50,626 nt of DNA from positions 1-50,626 of the forward strand of contig JAVHVN010000107.1 in the NCBI GenBank assembly GCA_032160545.1, written 5' to 3'. Of the stretch, positions 8,413-15,203 are shown in pieces. A program made the translations under genes and the position numbers. Position 1 is the first letter of the stretch; the number at the start of each line of letters is the position of its first letter. The DNA comes from DATGFB01 sp032160545. Lineage in GTDB: Bacteria; Actinomycetota; Actinomycetes; Mycobacteriales; Jatrophihabitantaceae. The notes beneath the pieces are model-generated. The model was not told the origin of the DNA. It saw only the letters and a program-made list of their open reading frames with translations, and searched no databases.

Positions 8413-9021
8413 ATGACGGCGGGCGGTGCGAGCGCGAGCGGACGCGTCGGCATCATGGGCGGCACCTTCGACCCGATCCACCATGGTCACCTCGTCGCCG
8501 CCTCCGAGGTGGCGAACCGCTTCGATCTGGACGAGGTCGTGTTCGTGCCGACCGGCGAACCGTGGCAGAAGTCGGATCGGCACGTCAGCCCGGCTGAGCA
8601 CCGCTACCTGATGGCGGTCATCGCCACCGCCTCGAACCCGAGGTTCTGGGTGAGCCGCGCCGATATCGTCCGACCCGGGCCGACCTACAGCGTCGACACC
8701 ATCCGCGACATCGGCGCCGCCCGCCCCGGTGCGGATCTGTTCTTCATCACCGGCGCGGATGCGCTTTCCCAGATCCTGTCGTGGCGGCACGCCGAGGAGG
8801 CGTTACAGCTCGCGCGGTTCATCGGCGTCACCCGCCCGGGCTACGAATTGTCGGCGGCCCACCTGCCTGCCGACACCGTCACGCTCGTGGACGTCCCCGC
8901 CATGGCGATCTCGTCGAGTGACGTGCGCGAGCGCGTCGCTGCGGGGCGACCGGTCTGGTACCTCGTCCCGGACGGCGTCGTGCAGTACATCAACAAGCAC
9001 GGGTTGTACCGGACGGACTGA
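8413..9021 (+). CDS. nadD: Nicotinate-nucleotide adenylyltransferase
   Basis: NadD (202 aa) adenylates nicotinate mononucleotide to deamido-NAD in NAD synthesis. The nucleotidyltransferase signature GGTFDPIHHGH is at residues 16-26. The C-terminal phosphate-binding motif ISSSDVRERV and the ending YLVPDGVVQYINKHGLY are also typical. The open frame extends upstream, but the first sensible start is ATG 8413, just 7 nt after a TAGCAT -10 box. nadD-rsfS-phosphatase is the order seen in mycobacteria. Confidence 0.97.
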   Translation: MTAGGASASGRVGIMGGTFDPIHHGHLVAASEVANRFDLDEVVFVPTGEPWQKSDRHVSPAEHRYLMAVIATASNPRFWVSRADIVRPGPTYSVDTIRDIGAARPGADLFFITGADALSQILSWRHAEEALQLARFIGVTRPGYELSAAHLPADTVTLVDVPAMAISSSDVRERVAAGRPVWYLVPDGVVQYINKHGLYRTD

Positions 9022-9101
9022 GCCGCCCGCTACGACGAGTGCTCGAGCACGTCCTGGTGCGTTCCGCAGACGCGGCGGGCGGTTGCGGCCGGCGTCGCCC
9101 G

Positions 9102-9115
9102 TAAGCTCGGCAGAC
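9102..9115 (+). promoter_or_regulatory. Leaderless-type -10 box for rsfS
   Basis: TAAGCT (9102-9107) ends 8 nt before the GTG of rsfS, in the 94-bp nadD-rsfS gap. The same hexamer precedes the leuS leader peptide (10338) and hrcA (27916). Confidence 0.5.
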
Positions 9116-9511
9116 GTGACCGCTACTGACGAGGCCCGGCAGCTCGCGCTCGTCGCGGCGCGCGCCGCGTCCGACAAGCTCGCCACTGACATCGTGCTGA
9201 TCGACGTCAGCGACCGACTCGCCATCACCGACGTCTTCGTCATCGCCACCGGCAACAACGAGCGCCAGGTCGAGGCCATCGTCGACGAGGTCGAGGAACA
9301 GCTGCGCCGCGTCGGTGCCAAGCCGATCAGGCGCGAAGGCCGGCGCGACGGGCGGTGGGTGCTGCTCGACTACGCCGATGTCGTCGTGCACGTGCAGCAC
9401 GCCGAGGAGCGGGTCTTCTACGCACTCGAGCGGCTCTGGAAGGACTGCCCGTTCATCCCGTTCATCCCGGACGCCCCGCCTGCCGCAGGATCAGGCGGCA
9501 CGCCGGAGTGA
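9116..9511 (+). CDS. rsfS: Ribosomal silencing factor RsfS
   Basis: RsfS/Iojap family protein (131 aa) that binds L14 and keeps ribosomal subunits apart when nutrients are short. Typical blocks are DKLATDIVLIDVSDRLAITDVFVIATG, NERQVEAIVDEVEE, REGRRDGRWVLLDYADVVVHV and the C-terminal YALERLWKD. The start is the GTG 8 nt after TAAGCT; the upstream open frame is not conserved. The stop overlaps the next start by 4 bp (GTGA). Confidence 0.96.
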   Translation: MTATDEARQLALVAARAASDKLATDIVLIDVSDRLAITDVFVIATGNNERQVEAIVDEVEEQLRRVGAKPIRREGRRDGRWVLLDYADVVVHVQHAEERVFYALERLWKDCPFIPFIPDAPPAAGSGGTPE

Positions 9512-10182
9512 CGCCGCGCCGGCTGATCCTGCTGCGCCACGGCCGTACTGCCTGGAACGCCGAGCGCCGCTTCCAGGGCCAGGCCGACCCGCCGCTCGAC
9601 GACGTCGGACGTGCGCAGGCATACGAGGTGGCCGGACTGATGGCGACGTTCGAACCGCCCCTGCTGGTGAGTTCGGACGCGCTTCGGGCGATGCAGACCG
9701 CGGGACCGATCGGTGACCTGCTCGGGCTGGACGTGCTGCCGGACGCTCGGTTCCGGGAGCGCTCGCTAGGTCACTGGGAGGGGCTGACCCGCGACGAGGT
9801 ACAGCAGCGCTACCCGGACGAATTCGCGGACTGGGCGGCGGGCCGCGAGGTCAGCCGCCGCGGCGGTGAATCGCGCGAGCAGGTCGCCGTACGTGCGCTC
9901 GCCGCGTTTCGAGACCTGCCCGAGATGCCCATCGCCGTGATCGTGACGCACAGTGCGACGGCGATGGCGCTGTGCTCGGCTCTGCTGGGCATCCGGCAGG
10001 ACATCCACGTGCTCGGCCCGCTCGCGAACTGTCATTGGTCCGAACTGGTCACCGACGGGCACCCGTCAGGGAACGTGACGTGGCGGATGCGTGCGCACAA
10101 CATCGGCGCGCCCGGCACCGTCGTGCCGGTTCCGCTGCGGGGCGACGGCGCGGCCGAGGACGCTCCCGACGCCGAAGCCTGA
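9508..10182 (+). CDS. Histidine phosphatase, GpgP-like
   Basis: Phosphoglycerate-mutase-like phosphatase of 224 aa. Catalytic elements visible are Arg10-His11-Gly12 (LLRHGRT), Arg60, Glu84 (FRERSLGHWEG) and His148 (VTHSATAMA). The position after nadD and rsfS, and the length, match mycobacterial Rv2419c, the glucosyl-3-phosphoglycerate phosphatase of the methylglucose lipopolysaccharide pathway; I infer a related activity from that context. General phosphatase or cobalamin phosphatase roles cannot be excluded. The GTG start is coupled to the rsfS stop. The C-terminus is an acidic Ala-rich tail. Confidence 0.85.
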   Translation: MTPRRLILLRHGRTAWNAERRFQGQADPPLDDVGRAQAYEVAGLMATFEPPLLVSSDALRAMQTAGPIGDLLGLDVLPDARFRERSLGHWEGLTRDEVQQRYPDEFADWAAGREVSRRGGESREQVAVRALAAFRDLPEMPIAVIVTHSATAMALCSALLGIRQDIHVLGPLANCHWSELVTDGHPSGNVTWRMRAHNIGAPGTVVPVPLRGDGAAEDAPDAEA

Positions 10183-10193
10183 GCCCCTTCAAT

Positions 10194-10218
10194 CGGTGTG
10201 GTGAGCCAAGCCACACCG
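10194..10218 (+). terminator. Hairpin after the gpgP-like gene
   Basis: CGGTGTGG (10194-10201) and CCACACCG (10211-10218) form a perfect 8-bp stem with a 9-nt loop, 12 bp after the stop. No T-run follows, so it may act as a weak or factor-assisted terminator. From here to 10337 I see nothing else. Confidence 0.4.
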
Positions 10219-10337
10219 CAGCGTGGTGCGACGTCTTCACGCAGGCCCTACGCTGCGATCAAGGTGCCCCCGCGCCTGGCGGCGACGGACGACGGGCGCG
10301 GGGTGCGCACCGAATCCGCCGGTCTGGCGCCACTGAG

Positions 10338-10350
10338 TAAGCTGGGTTTC
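10338..10350 (+). promoter_or_regulatory. -10 box for the leuS leader transcript
   Basis: TAAGCT (10338-10343) ends 7 nt before the ATG of the leader peptide. This would place the transcript start at or next to that ATG, making the leader peptide leaderless. No clear -35 is seen. Confidence 0.5.
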
Positions 10351-10383
10351 ATGCCGCGACTGCTCCTTGGTCCGCCGCGCTGA
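10351..10383 (+). CDS. Leucine leader peptide for leuS attenuation
   Basis: Ten-residue peptide MPRLLLGPPR with three consecutive leucine codons (CTG CTC CTT) at positions 4-6. It lies immediately before a pause hairpin and an intrinsic terminator and 92 bp before leuS. Its TGA stop is inside the left arm of the pause hairpin. This is the arrangement of a ribosome-stalling transcription attenuator: scarce charged leucyl-tRNA would stall the ribosome on the Leu codons and alter RNA folding. The regulatory role is inferred from this layout; the elements themselves are read directly. Confidence 0.75.
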   Translation: MPRLLLGPPR

Positions 10384-10406
10384 CCGACTGGTGCTGTCAG
10401 CGCGGC
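10374..10406 (+). promoter_or_regulatory. Pause hairpin (1:2) of the leuS attenuator
   Basis: Bases 10374-10384 pair perfectly with 10396-10406 (11 bp, 11-nt loop). The left arm contains the end of the leader-peptide coding sequence and its stop codon. A ribosome stalled at the Leu codons would cover this arm and free the right arm. Confidence 0.7.
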
Positions 10407-10407
10407 C

Positions 10408-10440
10408 GAGCCTCTGCGAATGCGCAGAGGCTCTTCGTTT
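10408..10440 (+). terminator. Intrinsic terminator (3:4) of the leuS attenuator
   Basis: GAGCCTCTGCG (10408-10418) and CGCAGAGGCTC (10423-10433) form a perfect 11-bp stem closed by AATG, followed by TTCGTTT. It begins one nucleotide after the pause hairpin. A competing 5-bp pairing between 10401-10405 and 10414-10418 could act as antiterminator, though it is weak. Confidence 0.8.
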
Positions 10441-10475
10441 GTCCGAGTCCAGATGAGCGCGGAGGAACCGTCCCG

Positions 10476-13382
10476 ATGAGCCCCACCGACGACGCGCCGG
10501 CGCCGGGCCGCCCCAACGGCGCCACCGACGACACGCCGCCGTTCCGCTACGACGGGCGGATGGCCGATGCCATCGAGACCGCTTGGCAGGACCGCTGGGA
10601 GCGCAACGGCACCTTCCACGCCCCGAACCCGACCGGCGATCTCGGCGACGGGTTCGAGCGCGTCGCGATCCGGTCGCACTCCTACGTCCTGGACATGTTC
10701 CCGTACCCCTCCGGCGCCGGGCTGCACGTCGGCCATCCGCTGGGCTACATCGGCACTGACGTGTACGCGCGGTATCTGCGGATGCGCGACAAGAATGTCC
10801 TGCACACGATGGGCTTCGACGCCTTCGGGCTGCCTGCCGAGCAGTACGCGGTGCAGACCGGCCAGCATCCCGCCACGACGACGTACGCGAACATCGCGGT
10901 CTACCGTGCTCAGCTGCGTCGGCTGGGCATGGGCCACGACACCCGCCGCTCGGTCGCGACGACTGATCCCGAGTTCTACCGCTGGACGCAGTGGATCTTC
11001 CTGCAGATCTTCAACTCCTGGTACGACCCGTTCGTCGACAAGGCCCGCCCGATCGAGGACCTCGCCGCGGAGCTGGACGCAGGCACGCGCAGCCCCGCCG
11101 AGGGGACCAACCCGTTCGGCCGTCCGTGGGCCGAGTTGACCGACCTGGAGCGGCGCGGGGTGGTCGACAACCACCGGTTGGCCTATCGCTCAGAGTCGCT
11201 GGTGAACTGGGCTCCGGGCCTGGGCACCGTGCTCGCCAACGAGGAGGTCACCGCCGACGGTCGCAGCGAGCGCGGCAACTTCCCCGTTTTCCGACGGCCG
11301 CTGGCGCAGTGGAACATGCGCATCACGGCGTACGGCGACCGGCTGCTGCGCGACCTGGACCAGATCGACTGGCCTGACAAGGTGCGCACCATGCAGCGCA
11401 ACTGGATCGGCCGCTCGACCGGCGCGCACATCGCGTTCCCGAGCGACAGCGCTCCGATCGAGGTCTTCACGACCCGGCCCGACACCGTCTTCGGAGCGAC
11501 GTACGTCGTCCTGGCACCCGAGCACCCGATGGTCGACGCGCTGGCAGCGACCGACTGGCCCGAAGGCACGCCCGAGGCGTGGACGGGTGGGAACGAGTCG
11601 CCCGCCACGGCGATCGCCGCCTACCGCGCGTCCACCGTCGGCCGGTCCGAACTCGAGCGCCAGGCCGAGGGCAAGTCCAAGACCGGTGTGTTCACCGGTG
11701 CGTACGCACGCAATCCGGTCACCGGGACCGCGCTGCCCGTGTTCGTCGCCGACTACGTGCTGATGGGCTACGGGACGGGCGCGATCATGGCCGTGCCCGG
11801 CCAGGACGAGCGCGACTGGGAGTTCGCCGAGGTGTTCGACCTGCCGATCGTGCGGACCGTCCAACCGGCTGAGGGCTTCGAGCAGGCCGGGGGCAAGGCG
11901 TTCACCGGCAACGGGCCGGCGATCAACTCGAGCATCGACGGGCTCGACCTGAACGGGCTGGACGTCGACGAGGCAAAGGCCCGCACCGTCGCGTGGCTGG
12001 AGGAGAACGGCGCCGGTCGCGGTGCGGTGACGTACCGGCTGCGGGATTGGCTGTTCAGCAGACAGCGGTACTGGGGCGAGCCGTTCCCGATCGTGTTCGA
12101 CGAGCACGGCCTGCCTGTGGCGCTGCCTGAGTCGATGTTGCCGGTCGAGCTGCCCGAGACCGACGACTTCTCGCCGAAGTCGTTCCCGCCCGAGGACGCC
12201 GAGTCGACACCCGAGCCGCCGTTGGGCCGGCTGATGGACTGGGTAAGCGTCGAGCTGGACCTGGGAGACGGGCCGAAGACCTACCGGCGCGAGACGAACA
12301 CGATGCCGAACTGGGCCGGCTCGTGCTGGTACGAGCTGCGCTATCTCGACCCGAACAACACCGAGCGCTTCGTTGACCCCGAGATCGAGCGGTACTGGAT
12401 GGGCCCGTCGGCGGACCGTCCGCTCGGCGGCGTGGAGCTCTACGTCGGCGGTGTCGAGCACGCGGTGCTGCACCTGCTGTACGCGCGGTTCTGGCACAAG
12501 GTTCTGTACGACCTGGGCTACCTGTCCAGTTCCGAACCGTTCCACCGCCTGGTGAACCAGGGCATGCTCCAGCTGCCCGCGTACGCCAACAAGGACGGCT
12601 TCTACGTCGAAGCCGCCGAGGTCGAGGAGCGCGACGGTCACTTCTACTACCAGGGCGAGCAGGTCACCCAGGAGTTCGGCAAGATCGGCAAGAGCCTGAA
12701 GAACGTCGTCACGCCGGACGGCTTCATCGCCGAGTTCGGGGCCGACACCTTCCGGCTCTTCGAGATGTTCAGCGGCCCGCTCGAGCAGTCCCGGCCGTGG
12801 GACGCCAAGGCGATCGTCGGCCCGTACCGGTTGCTGCAACGCATCTGGCGCGTCGTGCTCGACGAACACTCGGGCGAGACGCACGTGTCGGACGACCCCG
12901 TTCCCGACGAGCTGAACCGGGTGTTGCACCGGACGATCGACGCGGTGCGTGAGGGCTACGAGAGCTTGCGGTTCAACACCTCGATTGCGCGGATCACCGA
13001 GCTGAACAACGCGGTGACGCAGGCATACCCCGCGGGCCGGGCGCCACGCGCGGTCGCGGAGCCGCTGGTGAAGATGCTGGCTCCGCTCGCCCCGCACATC
13101 GCCGAGGAACTCTGGGCCCGGCTCGGGCACGACGAATCCCTGGCGTGGGACGAGTTCCCGGCGGCCGATCCGGCGTTGCTGGTCGACGACACGGTGCAGG
13201 TGCCGGTGCAGGTCAACGGCAAGGTGCGGGCCGTCATGGACGTGCCGGCCGATTCCGACGCAGCCTCGCTCGAGGCGGCCGCGCGAGGCGACGCCCGCAT
13301 CGCCGCGCTGATCGACGGCCGCGAGGTCAGGCGGGTCGTCGCCGTGCCGGGCCGGCTCGTCAACTTCGTCGTCGCCGGCTGA
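10476..13382 (+). CDS. leuS: Leucyl-tRNA synthetase
   Basis: LeuRS of 968 aa, which charges tRNA-Leu in the cytoplasm. The HIGH-type motif is HVGH (84-87) within PYPSGAGLHVGHPLGY. The CP1 editing domain (about 280-480) includes TTRPDTVFGATY and the region around VPGQDERDWEF. The KMSKS-type loop is K736-I-G-K-S740, with Ile in the second position where Met is usual. The C-terminus carries anticodon-binding and LeuRS C-terminal domains. The ATG start has GGAGGAA 8 nt upstream. The gene sits behind a leucine-codon attenuator, so expression probably responds to leucyl-tRNA charging. Its stop overlaps the degV start by one base. Confidence 0.98.
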   Translation: MSPTDDAPAPGRPNGATDDTPPFRYDGRMADAIETAWQDRWERNGTFHAPNPTGDLGDGFERVAIRSHSYVLDMFPYPSGAGLHVGHPLGYIGTDVYARYLRMRDKNVLHTMGFDAFGLPAEQYAVQTGQHPATTTYANIAVYRAQLRRLGMGHDTRRSVATTDPEFYRWTQWIFLQIFNSWYDPFVDKARPIEDLAAELDAGTRSPAEGTNPFGRPWAELTDLERRGVVDNHRLAYRSESLVNWAPGLGTVLANEEVTADGRSERGNFPVFRRPLAQWNMRITAYGDRLLRDLDQIDWPDKVRTMQRNWIGRSTGAHIAFPSDSAPIEVFTTRPDTVFGATYVVLAPEHPMVDALAATDWPEGTPEAWTGGNESPATAIAAYRASTVGRSELERQAEGKSKTGVFTGAYARNPVTGTALPVFVADYVLMGYGTGAIMAVPGQDERDWEFAEVFDLPIVRTVQPAEGFEQAGGKAFTGNGPAINSSIDGLDLNGLDVDEAKARTVAWLEENGAGRGAVTYRLRDWLFSRQRYWGEPFPIVFDEHGLPVALPESMLPVELPETDDFSPKSFPPEDAESTPEPPLGRLMDWVSVELDLGDGPKTYRRETNTMPNWAGSCWYELRYLDPNNTERFVDPEIERYWMGPSADRPLGGVELYVGGVEHAVLHLLYARFWHKVLYDLGYLSSSEPFHRLVNQGMLQLPAYANKDGFYVEAAEVEERDGHFYYQGEQVTQEFGKIGKSLKNVVTPDGFIAEFGADTFRLFEMFSGPLEQSRPWDAKAIVGPYRLLQRIWRVVLDEHSGETHVSDDPVPDELNRVLHRTIDAVREGYESLRFNTSIARITELNNAVTQAYPAGRAPRAVAEPLVKMLAPLAPHIAEELWARLGHDESLAWDEFPAADPALLVDDTVQVPVQVNGKVRAVMDVPADSDAASLEAAARGDARIAALIDGREVRRVVAVPGRLVNFVVAG

Positions 13383-14230
13383 TGACCCAGCGCGTCGCGG
13401 TCGTCACCGACTCCACGGCGTACCTGCCGGAGGGGACGGCCGAGCGTCTCGGCATCGGGGTCGTCCCGCTGCGGGTGCAACTCGGCCCGCGCACCGCGAC
13501 CGACGGGTTCGACGTGACCCCGGACCAGGTTGCCAGCGCGCTGCGCAACAAGGTCGCGGTCACGACCTCGCGTCCGACACCGGCCGAGTTCGCCACGCTG
13601 TTCGGGTCCTGCCTTGATGCCGGCGCCGAACGCGTCGTGTCGATCCATCTGGCGGCCGCGCTGTCCGGCACGTGGGAGTCCGCCGTGCTGGCAGCCCAGG
13701 ACTTTCCGCACGGGGTGGTGCGGGTGGTGGACTCACGCGCGACCGCGGGGGCGCTTGGGTTCGCGGTCACAGCCGCGGCGTCGCTGGCTCGCGAGGGTGC
13801 GTCCGCGGCCGAGGTCCAGGGCGCTGCAACCGATGTCGTCGACCGCACTCGCACGATGTTCTATGTCGACACCCTCGAGTACCTGCGCCGTGGCGGCCGG
13901 ATCGGGACCGCGTCGGCGCTGCTCGCGACGTCACTGTCGGTGAAGCCGTTGTTGCAGATGGTCGAGGGCCGGATCGTTCCGCTCGAGAAGGTACGCACCG
14001 CGTCGAAGGCCATCGCTCGGCTGACGCAGCTGACGGTCGAGGCAGCGGGGGAAGGGCCGGTTGACATCGCCGTGCACCACCTCGCGGCTGCGCCACGAGC
14101 GCAGCTGGTGGCGGCGCAGTTGCGCACGGCACTGCCCAGGCTCCGAGCGCTGCACCTGGCCGAGCTGGGCCCGGTGATCGCGGCGCACCTCGGCCCGGGT
14201 GTGATCGGGACCGTGATCGTCCGGCACTGA
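13382..14230 (+). CDS. DegV family fatty-acid-binding protein
   Basis: DegV-type protein of 282 aa. Such proteins (FakB in staphylococci) bind a fatty acid for phosphorylation by FakA or act as lipid carriers. The opening VAVVTDSTAYLP, the block VTTSRPTPAEF, the HLAAALSGTWESA segment and VVDSRATAGALGF are typical. The ATG shares its first base with the leuS stop (TGATG), so translation is coupled. No fakA-like kinase gene is in the window. Confidence 0.93.
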   Translation: MTQRVAVVTDSTAYLPEGTAERLGIGVVPLRVQLGPRTATDGFDVTPDQVASALRNKVAVTTSRPTPAEFATLFGSCLDAGAERVVSIHLAAALSGTWESAVLAAQDFPHGVVRVVDSRATAGALGFAVTAAASLAREGASAAEVQGAATDVVDRTRTMFYVDTLEYLRRGGRIGTASALLATSLSVKPLLQMVEGRIVPLEKVRTASKAIARLTQLTVEAAGEGPVDIAVHHLAAAPRAQLVAAQLRTALPRLRALHLAELGPVIAAHLGPGVIGTVIVRH

Positions 14231-14291
14231 CAGTTCCCGCGGCTGCGTCCACAGCGGCCGTGCCGCTCCACAACAGCGGCCGGTCACGCCA

Positions 14292-15203
14292 TTGCCGCTC
14301 CCCGGTTTCCTAGCGTCGGTCGGCGTGGGTGCAGCACGGCGAGCCGGACGGGCAGGACGGGGCGAACGAGGGCGCGTCGGCGCCCGCGTCCGCGAACTTC
14401 TCGCGCCGGAGGAGAGCGAACTTCTCGCGCCGGAGGAGGGCGAACTTCTCGCGCCGGCCGAGCCGGCCAGCTCGACCGGCTGGACGAGCCGTCAGGCGCC
14501 CGAGCGCGGGGGCCGAACGGGGCACCGTGCACAGGGGCCGCTGGCGCGCTTCGCGACCCGCATCCCTGCTCTGGAGCGTGGTGGGTCCGGACTCCGCGGT
14601 GCGGTTGCTGTCGGCGCGGTGGTGCTCCTCGCCGGCGTCGTCACGCTGCTCTGGGTGCTGTCCGCCAGGCCGCGCGCCGTCCCGGCCGCGCCGGTGATCG
14701 ACTCGCCGGCGGCCTCGACACCCGTGGCGTCGGCTCCAGCAGCGGCCGCGTCTGCCCGGGGCTCCGCCTCGACGATGCTGGTCGTCGACGTCACCGGCAA
14801 GGTGCGCCGGCCCGGTCTGTACCGGCTGCCCCCCGGAGCGCGGGTCGACGACGCGGTACGAGCGGCAGGTGGGGCACTGCCCGGCGTGTCGCTGGCCAGC
14901 GTGAACCTGGCGGCGAAGGTCGCCGACGGACAGCAGGTCGCCATCGGCATGGCCGGGGCGGCGCAATCGGCTGGTGGCAGCACGTCAGGCGGTGCGGCTG
15001 GGGCGGCAGCGGGGCCGGTGTCGCTGAACAGCGCTTCACTGGAGCAGCTGCAGACCCTGCCGGGCGTCGGGCCGGTGTTGGCGCAGCACATCCTGGACTG
15101 GCGCACCGCGCACGGCTCGTTCACCTCGGTCGAGCAGCTCAACGAGGTGCTCGGGATCGGGACCACGAAGTTCGCCGCGCTGCGGCCGCTGGTGTCCCCG
15201 TGA
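14292..15203 (+). CDS. comEA: ComEA-like DNA-binding competence protein
   Basis: Membrane-anchored DNA-receptor-like protein of 303 aa. The N-terminal cytoplasmic part holds a threefold heptad-plus-one repeat (ELLAPEE type, 34-57), then a single membrane segment near 100-122 (VAVGAVVLLAGVVTLLWVL), an Ala/Pro/Ser linker, an SLBB-like domain (about 155-220, VTGKVRRPGLYRLPPGA) and a C-terminal helix-hairpin-helix domain (LNSASLEQLQTLPGVGP). comEC follows with a 4-bp overlap, the usual DNA-uptake pair. The start is uncertain: TTG 14292 is the longest supported, and GTG 14322 is an alternative. Confidence 0.88.
   Translation: MPLPGFLASVGVGAARRAGRAGRGERGRVGARVRELLAPEESELLAPEEGELLAPAEPASSTGWTSRQAPERGGRTGHRAQGPLARFATRIPALERGGSGLRGAVAVGAVVLLAGVVTLLWVLSARPRAVPAAPVIDSPAASTPVASAPAAAASARGSASTMLVVDVTGKVRRPGLYRLPPGARVDDAVRAAGGALPGVSLASVNLAAKVADGQQVAIGMAGAAQSAGGSTSGGAAGAAAGPVSLNSASLEQLQTLPGVGPVLAQHILDWRTAHGSFTSVEQLNEVLGIGTTKFAALRPLVSP
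14392..14463 (+). repeat. Three 24-bp tandem repeats inside comEA
   Basis: Copies at 14392-14415, 14416-14439 and 14440-14463 share the core GCGAACTTCTCGCGCCGG. Copies 1 and 2 are identical except for the last base; copy 3 diverges in its last six. Because 24 is a multiple of three, the repeat adds eight residues per copy in frame (ELLAPEES, ELLAPEEG, ELLAPAEP) without breaking the gene. Confidence 0.9.

Noticed and set aside
10183..10337. Search for a T-box or tRNA in the gap before leuS
   Set aside because: No T-box consensus, no cloverleaf; only a short hairpin at 10194-10218 and the attenuator described.
10453..10479. Mini-ORF ATG AGC ... TGA (MSAEEPSR) overlapping the leuS start
   Set aside because: It has no ribosome site and no amino-acid bias; the GGAGGAA inside it serves leuS. 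Considered as a second leader peptide but unsupported.
11190..13130. 646-codon minus-strand open frame over leuS
   Set aside because: Codon-bias artefact opposite leuS; no recognisable protein.
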